From: Erythrobacter sp. UBA2510
Lineage (GTDB): Bacteria; Pseudomonadota; Alphaproteobacteria; Sphingomonadales; Sphingomonadaceae
Direction: 5' to 3'
Assembly: GCA_002341345.1 (NCBI GenBank)
Contig: DDNW01000030.1
Location: 3,275-10,864 of the forward strand
Length of the DNA: 7,590 nucleotides
How positions within the stretch are numbered: position 1 is the first letter of the stretch; each line of letters starts with the position of its first letter. The notes beneath the pieces were generated by a model. It was not told the origin of the DNA, did no database searches, and saw only the letters and a program-made list of their open reading frames with translations. Both the position numbers and the translations under genes were made by a program. Below, one piece after another: positions 1 to 5,952 of this stretch.

Positions 1-30
1 TGGAGGCGGTCGGCGCAATCCGGCTTCTCT

Positions 31-55
31 GGAACATCGTTGCTTCTCGCCTGTT
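31..55 (+). promoter_or_regulatory. Candidate EcfG-type (general stress sigma factor) promoter
   Basis: GGAAC at 31-35 is followed by 16 bases and then TGTT at 52-55. The alphaproteobacterial EcfG consensus is GGAAC-N16/17-CGTT, so this site has a perfect -35 and a -10 with one mismatch (T for C) at the right spacing. It ends 33 bases before the hemerythrin ATG, a reasonable distance for a short leader. The function is inferred from motif match only. Confidence 0.45.
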
Positions 56-88
56 CATTGGGAAAGACCTCTCAGAAGGAGTTTTCCG

Positions 89-574
89 ATGTCCGCCGAT
101 ATTTTTGCACGCCTGAAGCAGGATCACGAGATGCACCGCGATCTGCTCGACAAGATGGCCGAAACCCATGGCGAGAGCGAGGAGCGCAAGCGACTGCTCG
201 AAACCTTCACCAAGGAAGTGAAGGGCCATGCCGCCGCCGAGGAGCAGGCGCTTTATTCGACCATGTTGCGCAAGCCCCCGACCACCGATGAAACGCGCCA
301 CTCGGTCGCCGAACATCACGAGATCGAGGAAATGCTCAACGATCTCGCCGCGACCGACATGTCGTCGAGCGCGTGGCTGGCCAAGTTCAAGGACCTGGAC
401 CATCGCTATCGCCACCATATCGACGAGGAAGAGGACGATCACTTCCCCGATTTCGAGAAGCATCTGACCGCCGAGGACCGCGATCACATGCGCGCCGTCT
501 TCGACCGGCGCAAGGCGGCCGAAGAGGCCGATGCCGAGGTGACACCCGAAGCCATGGAAGACGCCAAGGCGTAA
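89..574 (+). CDS. Hemerythrin-like HHE cation-binding domain protein
   Basis: This 161-residue soluble protein is predicted to be an all-helical bundle carrying a non-haem di-iron centre of the hemerythrin/HHE type. Such proteins bind O2 or NO or act in iron and oxidative-stress handling; which applies here cannot be told. The candidate iron ligands recur as in the family: His13/Glu14/His16 in the first helix, His47 with Glu51-Glu52, His71 and His76-His77 with the following acidic residues, and His109-His110 with Glu113-Glu115. The C-terminal 25 residues are acidic and alanine-rich and probably disordered. The start is well supported: AAGGAG at 76-81 lies 7 bases before the ATG. It is the first of a run of same-strand genes; the PLD gene starts about 39 bases after its stop. 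A possible EcfG promoter upstream would fit a general-stress gene. The family is secure; the exact ligand and role are not. Confidence 0.9.
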   Translation: MSADIFARLKQDHEMHRDLLDKMAETHGESEERKRLLETFTKEVKGHAAAEEQALYSTMLRKPPTTDETRHSVAEHHEIEEMLNDLAATDMSSSAWLAKFKDLDHRYRHHIDEEEDDHFPDFEKHLTAEDRDHMRAVFDRRKAAEEADAEVTPEAMEDAKA

Positions 575-613
575 CGCCTAACAGGCATCTGCCAGGTCTT
601 GCAGGGGGGCGCA

Positions 614-2170
614 TTGGGCACAGAAATCGAAAAGCAGGCCGGGCACGATGCTGCCCACGGTCTTGAACCGGACAGCGTCGAGCCCGGCGTCTGGCGCTAT
701 GGCATGGCCCGTCGCGCCAGTCTCGTCGTCGATGGCGAGCATTATTTCGCGCTGATTCAGCAGGCGATGCTCAAGGCTGAGCGGCGCATCCTGCTCATCG
801 GGTGGGACTTCGACACGCGAATCCACCTGTCGAAGGGGCGCCGCTGGTGGCAGAAGGGACGGCGCAAGATCTATCCGAGCCGCCTCGGCAGCTTCGTGCT
901 CTGGCTGGCCCGCAAGAATGGCAATCTCGATATCCTGATCCTGAAGTGGAGCGTCGGTTTCCTCAAGTGGTTCGCCCGCGGTTACATGATCGCGGATATT
1001 CTGCGCTGGATGCCGCACCGGCGAATCAAGTTCAAATTCGACAATTCGCACCCGATCGGCGGCAGTCATCACCAGAAGATCGTCCTGATCGACGATGACT
1101 TTGCCGTGTGCGGGGGGATCGACCTGACTGCGCATCGCTGGGACACGCGCGACCATCTGGAGCAGGACGAGCGGCGCGGGAAACCCGGCGACCGCCCCTA
1201 TGGTCCGTGGCACGACATGACCATGATGATGGAAGGCGAGATCGCTACCGCACTCGACGAGCTGTCCCGCACCCGCTGGCGCAAGGCCGGAGGCGGCGAG
1301 TTGGAGGTGCTTGAACCTCAGCCGGGCAGCGCCTGGCCCGACGAGCTGGAAGCGCAGTTCGAAAATGTCGAGATCGGCATCGCCCGGACCTCGGCCGAAT
1401 ATGACGGATACCCGCAGGTCGAGGAAATCCGCGAGCTGTTCCTCAAGCAGATCGCCAGCGCCAAGCACTTCATCTATGCCGAAAACCAGTATTTCGCCTC
1501 GCGCGACATTGCCGAGGCGATCGCGCACCGCCTGCAGGAGCCTGACCCGCCCGAGGTCGTGATCGTCCACCCGGCCAATGCCGACGGGTGGCTTGAAAGC
1601 GTGGCGATGGACCCGGCCCGCGACCGGCTGGTGGAAGCCTTGGGAGAACTCGATGCGCTTGACCGCTTTCATCTTTACGTTCCGTACACGGGCGAAACGC
1701 CGATCTATGTTCACGCCAAGCTGCTGATCGTCGATGACCGGATCATTCGCGTCGGATCAGCTAATTTCAACGGACGCTCGATGGGGCTCGACAGCGAGTG
1801 CGACGTCTTCATCGATTGCGCGCGCGAAGCGAACGGCCATTGCAGCGAGCAAATTCGCGCGATCCGGCTCGGCCTGCTGGCTGAACATTGCGGTATCAGC
1901 GCCGAGGAAGTGGCTGATCTGATAGATCAGCACGGCTCGATGGCGGCGATGATCGAACATCTGGGGACAGGCCGTAGCAGGCAATTGCGCCCGTTCGTCA
2001 TGCCCGAATCTAGCGAAATCGAGCAGTTCATCGCCGATAACGAATGGTTCAACCCGGCCAGACCGGAAGACCTTCGCCCCGGAACCTCGCACAGGCGTGG
2101 CCTTTTCCGCCGGGGCAGCCTATTGAGGCGGGGATTTGAGAAGTTGAAGAGAAAGACACGCAGGACATGA
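614..2170 (+). CDS. Phospholipase D family protein with two HKD motifs
   Basis: This is a 518-residue PLD-superfamily phosphodiesterase or transphosphatidylase. Two catalytic HxKxxxxD motifs are visible: His153/Lys155/Asp160, followed by the GGIDL segment, and His367/Lys369/Asp374, followed by GSANFNGRS. One histidine forms the phospho-enzyme intermediate. The first motif's surroundings (HHQK, GGIDLT, HRWDTRDH, PWHDM) resemble eukaryote-like PLDs and the PLD half of bacterial PLD-VTT fusions more than classical cardiolipin synthases. No signal peptide is evident; a hydrophobic/aromatic stretch at about residues 91-130 and a very basic C-terminus (RRGFEKLKRKTRRT) suggest peripheral membrane attachment. 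Substrate is unknown: phospholipid head-group exchange is likely, cardiolipin synthesis is possible. The chosen start is TTG at 614 because a G-run (AGGGGGG, 603-609) sits 4 bases before it; the upstream TTG at 599 has no ribosome binding site. Its stop overlaps the folE ATG. Confidence 0.88.
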   Translation: MGTEIEKQAGHDAAHGLEPDSVEPGVWRYGMARRASLVVDGEHYFALIQQAMLKAERRILLIGWDFDTRIHLSKGRRWWQKGRRKIYPSRLGSFVLWLARKNGNLDILILKWSVGFLKWFARGYMIADILRWMPHRRIKFKFDNSHPIGGSHHQKIVLIDDDFAVCGGIDLTAHRWDTRDHLEQDERRGKPGDRPYGPWHDMTMMMEGEIATALDELSRTRWRKAGGGELEVLEPQPGSAWPDELEAQFENVEIGIARTSAEYDGYPQVEEIRELFLKQIASAKHFIYAENQYFASRDIAEAIAHRLQEPDPPEVVIVHPANADGWLESVAMDPARDRLVEALGELDALDRFHLYVPYTGETPIYVHAKLLIVDDRIIRVGSANFNGRSMGLDSECDVFIDCAREANGHCSEQIRAIRLGLLAEHCGISAEEVADLIDQHGSMAAMIEHLGTGRSRQLRPFVMPESSEIEQFIADNEWFNPARPEDLRPGTSHRRGLFRRGSLLRRGFEKLKRKTRRT

Positions 2171-2775
2171 GCAGTCTGGTCGGTCCCGACGAGGACGATC
2201 CCAGAGGCAAACCTCCCGTACCCGAAGACGTACAGGATGCCATTCGCACGCTGATCCGGTGGGCCGGCGACGACCCGCAGCGCGAGGGACTCGTCGATAC
2301 GCCGGCGCGCGTCGCGCGCGCGTGGAAGGAATATTGCCAAGGGTATGAGGAAGACCCGGCGATCCATCTTAGCCGCGTGTTCGAGGAGGTGGGCGGCTAT
2401 GACGAGGTCGTGCTGCTGAAGGACATCCCGTTCCAGAGCCATTGCGAGCACCACATGGCGCCGATCATCGGCAAGGCCGCAATCGCCTATCTGCCGCGCG
2501 ATCACGTAGTCGGTATTTCGAAGCTCGCCCGCGTGCTGCATGGCTATGCCCGCCGTCTGCAAATTCAGGAGCGGCTGACCGCCGAGGTCGCGCAATGCAT
2601 CTGGGATCATCTCAACCCGCACGGCGTGGCCGTCGTGATCGAGGCGAGCCATGCCTGCATGACCGCGCGTGGCGTTCGGACGCCCGGCGTCGCGATGACG
2701 ACCAGCCGGATGATGGGCACGTTCCTGACGGACCAGCGCACGCGCAAGGAAGTGCTCTCCTTGATGGGTTACTGA
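2167..2775 (+). CDS. folE: GTP cyclohydrolase I (type IA)
   Basis: This 202-residue cytosolic enzyme converts GTP to 7,8-dihydroneopterin triphosphate, the first step of tetrahydrofolate (and pterin) synthesis. The C-terminal two thirds hold the family signature. The zinc ligands Cys93 and His96 are in SHCEHHMAPI, with Cys164 in EASHACMTARGV. The segments GISKLARVLHGYARRLQIQERLT (about 116-138) and RTPGVAMTTSRMMGTF (171-186) are typical of toroidal type IA enzymes. The three zinc ligands mark it as the zinc-dependent FolE rather than FolE2. Length is normal for the family, with a short acidic, proline-rich N-terminus. Its ATG overlaps the PLD stop codon (ATGA), and the nearest AGGA is only one base upstream, so translation is probably coupled to the PLD gene. 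The MurA-like gene follows after 43 bases. Confidence 0.96.
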   Translation: MSSLVGPDEDDPRGKPPVPEDVQDAIRTLIRWAGDDPQREGLVDTPARVARAWKEYCQGYEEDPAIHLSRVFEEVGGYDEVVLLKDIPFQSHCEHHMAPIIGKAAIAYLPRDHVVGISKLARVLHGYARRLQIQERLTAEVAQCIWDHLNPHGVAVVIEASHACMTARGVRTPGVAMTTSRMMGTFLTDQRTRKEVLSLMGY

Positions 2776-2818
2776 TCTTCGTGCAGGGCACTCCCAAGAC
2801 GACTAAGGATTTCAATTC

Positions 2819-4111
2819 ATGACGGCGCTTCTCGTGCGCGGCGGCCCCAGGCTTAATGGCCGTATCGAACCTTCGGCCAACAAGAATGCGGTGCTGCCCG
2901 TGCTCTGCGCGACGCTACTCAGCGATGCACCGATCACCTTGCGTAACGTGCCGGAGATCACCGACGTACAGCGGATCGTTGCTTTCTTTGGCGAATTGGG
3001 CACGACGGTCGACTGGCGGCCAGCGGAAAAGCTGCTCCATATCGATCACTCGACCATTCCGGCGGGCTCGCGCGCCACGCTGCCGCAGGCGATGCGCGCC
3101 TCGATCATGATGATCCCCGGCCTGCTCGCACGGTTGGGCGAGGCGCGGCTGGAGCACGAGGTCAAGGGCTGCACGCTTGGCGCACGCGAGATCGACCCGC
3201 ATGTCGAGGTCTTCCGCGCGTTCGGGGCGGATGTCAGCCACGAGGGCAAGAACATCGTCTTCCGCCAGAAGGGCAAGGCCGAGGCGACGCGCATGTGGCT
3301 CGAATATGCCTCGGTCACGACGACCGAGAACTTCATCATCAGCGCGCTGACGGCAAGGGGCACCAGCCAGATCGTCAATGCCGCGTGTGAACCGCATGTG
3401 CAGGAATTGTGTGCCTTCCTCGAAAAGATGGGCGGCAGGATCAAGGGCAAGGGCACCTCGATGGTCAGCGTCGAAGGGACCGACGCGCTGACCGGAGTGG
3501 ATTATACCTTTGCCGACGACTTCCACGAGATCGCGACCTTCCTTGCGCTGGCAGCAGTGACGGGCGGCGATATCGCAGTGCGCAACGGGCGCCCGGATCA
3601 CTTCATGCTGATCGACCGGACATTCGAGAAATTCGGGGCCGAAGTCCGGCACGAAGATGGCTGGTCGCGCCTTGCCGCGCCAGAACGTCTGGTGGTGAAG
3701 GACAATTTCACGTCGCACCTGACGGTGAAGGTCGAGGCCGCGCCGTGGCCCTATATCCCCGCCGATCTGCTCCCGATCTTCATCGCGCTGGGCGTGAAGG
3801 CCGAAGGACAGGTGATGTTCTGGAACAAGGTCTATGAGGGCGGGCTGACCTGGCACACCGAATTGTCGCTGTTCGGCGCGCATACGCTGCTGTGCGATCC
3901 GCATCGTCTGATCACCTTTGGCGGCGACCGGCTGGTGCCCGGCACGGTGACCAGCCCCTATATCATCCGCGTGGCCATCGCGCTGCTGATGGTCGCGGCG
4001 AGCATCGAGGGGGAGAGCACGATTCTCGACGCCGACCCGATCCGCCGCGCGCATCCCGACTTCGTGAAGAACATCGATGCGCTGGGCGTCGATGTCCAAT
4101 GGGTGGACTGA
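2819..4111 (+). CDS. murA: MurA-type enolpyruvyl transferase, divergent
   Basis: This 430-residue protein is of the EPSP synthase/MurA fold. MurA transfers enolpyruvate from PEP to UDP-N-acetylglucosamine, the first committed step of peptidoglycan synthesis, in the cytoplasm. Numbering against E. coli MurA from memory, the catalytic set is present: Lys22-Asn23 (SANKNAVLP), Arg93 (Arg91), Cys118 in the GCTLGAR loop (Cys115, the fosfomycin target), Arg123 (Arg120), Asp316 (Asp305), Arg384 (Arg371) and Arg410 (Arg397). Several residues near the UDP-GlcNAc side differ: RPVDLH reads REIDPH (123-128), KVSVGAT reads YASVTTT (163-169), and VFENR reads VYEGG (338-342). It may therefore be a paralogue with a shifted acceptor rather than the sole MurA. 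AAGGA at 2805-2809 lies 9 bases before the ATG. It follows folE closely. Family membership is certain; the specific acceptor is not. Confidence 0.85.
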   Translation: MTALLVRGGPRLNGRIEPSANKNAVLPVLCATLLSDAPITLRNVPEITDVQRIVAFFGELGTTVDWRPAEKLLHIDHSTIPAGSRATLPQAMRASIMMIPGLLARLGEARLEHEVKGCTLGAREIDPHVEVFRAFGADVSHEGKNIVFRQKGKAEATRMWLEYASVTTTENFIISALTARGTSQIVNAACEPHVQELCAFLEKMGGRIKGKGTSMVSVEGTDALTGVDYTFADDFHEIATFLALAAVTGGDIAVRNGRPDHFMLIDRTFEKFGAEVRHEDGWSRLAAPERLVVKDNFTSHLTVKVEAAPWPYIPADLLPIFIALGVKAEGQVMFWNKVYEGGLTWHTELSLFGAHTLLCDPHRLITFGGDRLVPGTVTSPYIIRVAIALLMVAASIEGESTILDADPIRRAHPDFVKNIDALGVDVQWVD

Positions 4112-4208
4112 GCGGATTGGTGTATGGTCGAAGGCTGGATGGTTGGCGAAACCAGGCGCACCTAGGGTAGAGTGCGGTCAACGCAAACCAGCCTGGGAGA
4201 AGATGACC

Positions 4209-4415
4209 ATGTCAGTTCATGTCTATAAGATTCTTGAAATCGTGGGAAGTTCGACGGACTCGACCGAGGACGCCATCCGCAGTGCAGTCGCCAAGGCCAG
4301 CGAGACAGTTCGCAACATGCACTGGTTTGAAGTGGCCGAGACGCGCGGTCATATCGAAGACGGGAAGGTGGCCCATTTTCAGGTGACCCTGAAGATTGGC
4401 TTCACCCTCGAATAA
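4209..4415 (+). CDS. Dodecin family flavin-binding protein
   Basis: This 68-residue protein matches dodecin end to end ([11 protein letters not shown]..., [31 protein letters not shown]). Dodecins assemble as hollow dodecamers that store or buffer flavins (FMN, riboflavin or lumichrome) and sometimes CoA. Trp39 in the HWFEV motif is the residue expected to stack on the flavin ring, and Gln58 in HFQVTLK corresponds to the conserved flavin-contacting glutamine. Two in-frame ATGs exist, at 4203 and 4209. The second is preferred because GGAGA (4196-4200) is 8 bases away, versus 2 for the first, and MSVHVYK matches usual dodecin N-termini. It lies 97 bases after the MurA-like gene on the same strand, so it could be in that transcript or have its own promoter; no convincing promoter was seen. 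Confidence 0.93.
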   Translation: MSVHVYKILEIVGSSTDSTEDAIRSAVAKASETVRNMHWFEVAETRGHIEDGKVAHFQVTLKIGFTLE

Positions 4416-4449
4416 GGCCGTTTCTGAAGGCGCCAGCCCCGTGAACAAT

Positions 4450-4494
4450 AGGCGGCGCGCTGGCGGATTGCTGAGCGCGCACTGCGCGCCGCCT
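4450..4494. repeat. GC-rich inverted repeat between convergent genes
   Basis: AGGCGGCGCGC at 4450-4460 is perfectly complementary to GCGCGCCGCCT at 4484-4494, giving an 11-bp stem with a 23-base loop. Inside, GCGCGC at 4475-4480 and 4484-4489 can form a competing smaller hairpin. The right arm ends at the first base of the PilZ stop triplet. It lies between the ends of the convergent dodecin and PilZ genes, which suits transcript-end protection or termination. There is no T-run on either side, so a classical intrinsic terminator is not shown. Confidence 0.5.
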
Positions 4495-4772
4495 CAGGCC
4501 TCCGCCAGCTGGTCGATCACCGCCGGATGGATCTGGCCGTAGAAACGGATATCGGCGCGCTTGCCATCGTGCCGCAGTACCCGGCCATTGACGTCGATGC
4601 TGTCATTGATGCGCAGGTGGACGAACTCGCAATCCTCGCCCCAGTCGCATTCCGCCTCTGCCGAGCAACCGTCACACGAAATATCCGAGATCGCGACCGC
4701 AAAGGACGCGCGCTCAAGGTCGCATTGCCCGGACAACTGGGCCAGCTTGCGGGCTTTTTGTGAAGCAGGCAT
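4494..4772 (-). CDS. Small cysteine-rich PilZ domain protein
   Basis: This 92-residue protein consists of little more than a PilZ beta-barrel. PilZ domains usually bind cyclic di-GMP and control motility, adhesion or polysaccharide export. The DxSxxG motif is present (Asp30-Ile-Ser32-Cys-Asp-Gly35), followed by the typical strand pattern (VHLRINDSIDVNGRVLRHDGKRADIRFYGQIHPAVIDQL). The partner RxxxR motif normally found upstream is absent, so nucleotide binding is doubtful. Five cysteines (17, 33, 36, 42, 48) include a CxxC, unusual for so short a cytosolic protein. The start is supported by GGAGA (complement of 4778-4782) five bases before the ATG. It converges on dodecin and diverges from the VIT transporter. 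No signal peptide or membrane segment is seen. The domain call is good, the role unknown. Confidence 0.8.
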   Translation of the reverse strand: MPASQKARKLAQLSGQCDLERASFAVAISDISCDGCSAEAECDWGEDCEFVHLRINDSIDVNGRVLRHDGKRADIRFYGQIHPAVIDQLAEA

Positions 4773-4986
4773 TGCATTCTCCGCATCGGAATATTGATTC
4801 GAAGATAGCGCACCCGCGTTAACAGAGGGTGGGCGCGGCGTTAAACCGCCGGTCAGGTTTCGCGCATTCAGGTGCCCGAGCCTTTCCTACATTGCCCTAA
4901 GCGGCCTCATTTCCCGGCGGCTCTTTCCCATTGTCGATCCTCGTTGCGCCAACGCAAAAGGCACAGGACTTTCGCACTCAGGACCA

Positions 4987-5027
4987 TGTTCCATGTGTTC
5001 CATCCTGTAGGGTTTTGCCCTGATAAT
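4987..5027 (+). promoter_or_regulatory. Weak candidate VIT promoter with direct repeats
   Basis: GATAAT at 5022-5027 matches the sigma-70 -10 consensus at five of six positions. No good -35 hexamer lies 16-18 bases upstream. Instead, two exact copies of TGTTCCAT (4987-4994 and 4996-5003), nine bases apart, cover that position and could be a regulator site. Transcription from here would give a leader of about 100 bases before the VIT start. This is inference only. Confidence 0.25.
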
Positions 5028-5056
5028 GGCGCCCACAAGGATCGGCGCGCCAGGAG

Positions 5057-5130
5057 TCGTTGTGCGGCAAGCAATCGCGCGCTTCGACGCGGAAAATGGT
5101 GTAAGTATTGTCCGTTCACAACGATGGGAG
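5057..5130 (+). promoter_or_regulatory. Potentially structured leader and RBS of the VIT gene
   Basis: TCGTTGTG (5057-5064) is fully complementary to CACAACGA (5117-5124). The helix can continue in register after small bulges: CGG 5065-5067 with CCG 5112-5114, GCAAT 5071-5075 with ATTGT 5107-5111 (one G-U pair), and an apical CGCG/CGCG pair (5076-5079 with 5088-5091). The base ends two bases before the GGGAG ribosome binding site (5126-5130). TTGTG 5060-5064 could instead pair with CACAA 5034-5038, so two exclusive folds exist. It matches no riboswitch class I know. An 8-bp inverted repeat alone is not rare by chance. Confidence 0.3.
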
Positions 5131-5137
5131 CTCCAGG

Positions 5138-5842
5138 TTGAGCCGACTTCCCCTGCATTCCGAAGCACACGCAACGTCAAGAATTGGCTGGCTTCGGGCA
5201 GCCGTGATGGGTGCCAATGACGGCATTGTGTCAACGGCGAGCCTGATCGTCGGTGTCGCCTCTGCAGACGCTGACCGAACCAGTGTCTTGATTGCCGGAA
5301 TGGCATCGCTGTTCGCAGGGTCCATGTCGATGGCGGCTGGCGAGTATGTCTCGGTCAGCTCACAGTCGGATACCGAGAAGGCCGACCTCGCTCGCGAAAC
5401 CAGAGAACTTGCAGAACAGCCCCAATCCGAACTGGAGGAACTGGCAGGACTCTATCAAAGCAGAGGGGTAGAGCGAGAGACCGCTCTCGCTGTCGCTGCT
5501 CAGATGATGGCGCATGATGCCCTTGCCGCACATGCGCGCGACGAGCTTGGCATTTCCCATGCCACCACAGCGCGGCCCCTGCAGGCGGCGATGGCATCGG
5601 CACTGACCTTCACCGTGGGCGCTGCGGCACCGCTCGCCGTGGTGCTGTTCACCCCTTTGCAAATGCTGGTACCGAGCGTCGCCGTCGCTTCGCTTATCTG
5701 CCTCGCCATCCTTGGCGCACTGGGCGCGAAGGCGGGCGGCGCTCCGCTCATGCCCTCGATCCTAAGGGTCAGCTTCTGGGGCGCACTGGCGATGATCGTT
5801 ACCGCCATGGTGGGGAAGGCCTTTGGCGCGGCAATCGGCTAG
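5138..5842 (+). CDS. VIT/CCC1 family iron/manganese transporter
   Basis: This 234-residue inner-membrane protein belongs to the VIT1/CCC1 family, which exports Fe2+ or Mn2+ from the cytoplasm in exchange for protons. The N-terminal signature IGWLRAAVMGANDGIVSTASLIVGV (about 16-40) leads into the first membrane helix. The second (about 49-68) ends in MSMAAGEYVSVSSQSDTEKAD, containing conserved Met, Glu and Asp residues of the family. An acidic cytosolic helical section (about 80-145: ETRELAEQPQSELEELAGLY, MAHDALAAHARDELGI) corresponds to the metal-binding domain. Three more membrane helices follow (about 152-172, 175-197, 206-232). TTG at 5138 is chosen because GGGAG lies 7 bases upstream and the length fits; an in-frame TTG at 5108 is less likely. 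It is divergent from PilZ and convergent with the peroxiredoxin. Which metal it moves cannot be read from sequence. Confidence 0.92.
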   Translation: MSRLPLHSEAHATSRIGWLRAAVMGANDGIVSTASLIVGVASADADRTSVLIAGMASLFAGSMSMAAGEYVSVSSQSDTEKADLARETRELAEQPQSELEELAGLYQSRGVERETALAVAAQMMAHDALAAHARDELGISHATTARPLQAAMASALTFTVGAAAPLAVVLFTPLQMLVPSVAVASLICLAILGALGAKAGGAPLMPSILRVSFWGALAMIVTAMVGKAFGAAIG

Positions 5843-5903
5843 TGGGCGAAGGCCCGCGATCGGATCGTTGGCGAAAAATGTGCAGTGCCTGGCTTCCCCG
5901 ACA

Positions 5904-5931
5904 AAAAGGGCGCCGCAGCGGGCGCACTTTT
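5904..5931. terminator. Bidirectional intrinsic terminator
   Basis: A hairpin with arms 5904-5914 and 5921-5931 around the 6-base loop GCAGCG lies between the stops of the convergent VIT and peroxiredoxin genes. Five G-C pairs form the core (GCGCC/GGCGC), followed by one G/A mismatch, a G-C pair and an A/T run (AAAA paired with TTTT). The + strand stem is followed by TTTT and the - strand stem by TTTTT, so it can stop transcription from both sides. Confidence 0.75.
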
Positions 5932-5952
5932 GCAATCGGTGGCGTGAAGCGC

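Larger units (their letters stand above)
4773..5137. other. Intergenic region between divergent PilZ and VIT genes
   Basis: No credible gene was seen here; the short open frames on both strands show no family resemblance and no good ribosome binding site. It holds: two GCGTTAA copies (4816-4822 and 4838-4844, reading TTAACGC on the PilZ strand); a hairpin CGGCG-TTAAAC-CGCCG (4836-4851); a small hairpin CGTTG-CGC-CAACG (4942-4954); a TGTTCCAT direct repeat (4987-5003); a possible -10 element GATAAT (5022-5027); and the leader fold of the VIT gene (5057-5124). Promoters for both flanking genes must lie within it. Confidence 0.6.

Noticed and set aside
1..88. Tail of a preceding gene, or the start of a divergent gene reading leftwards from about 58
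   Set aside because: Open frames run through this stretch on both strands, but it is too short to recognise any protein and no clear ribosome binding site supports the leftward ATG.
578..1714. Minus-strand open frame (378 residues) opposite the PLD gene
   Set aside because: It lies antisense to both PLD catalytic motifs, its composition is that of a shadow frame, and no family resemblance was seen.
1927..2652. Minus-strand open frame spanning the PLD/folE junction
   Set aside because: It is antisense to two well-supported genes and has no recognisable motif.
2915..4099. Long minus-strand open frame (394 residues) opposite the MurA-like gene
   Set aside because: It is a mirror of the GC-rich MurA coding frame, rich in Arg, Asp, His and Gln with no recognisable domain. 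The + strand protein is a clear family member.
4942..4960. CGTTG-CGC-CAACG hairpin as a terminator
   Set aside because: The stem is only five pairs and is not followed by a T-run on either strand.
5026..5220. Small + strand open frame overlapping the VIT start in another frame
   Set aside because: There is no good ribosome binding site, and it runs out of frame into the VIT coding sequence without any family similarity.
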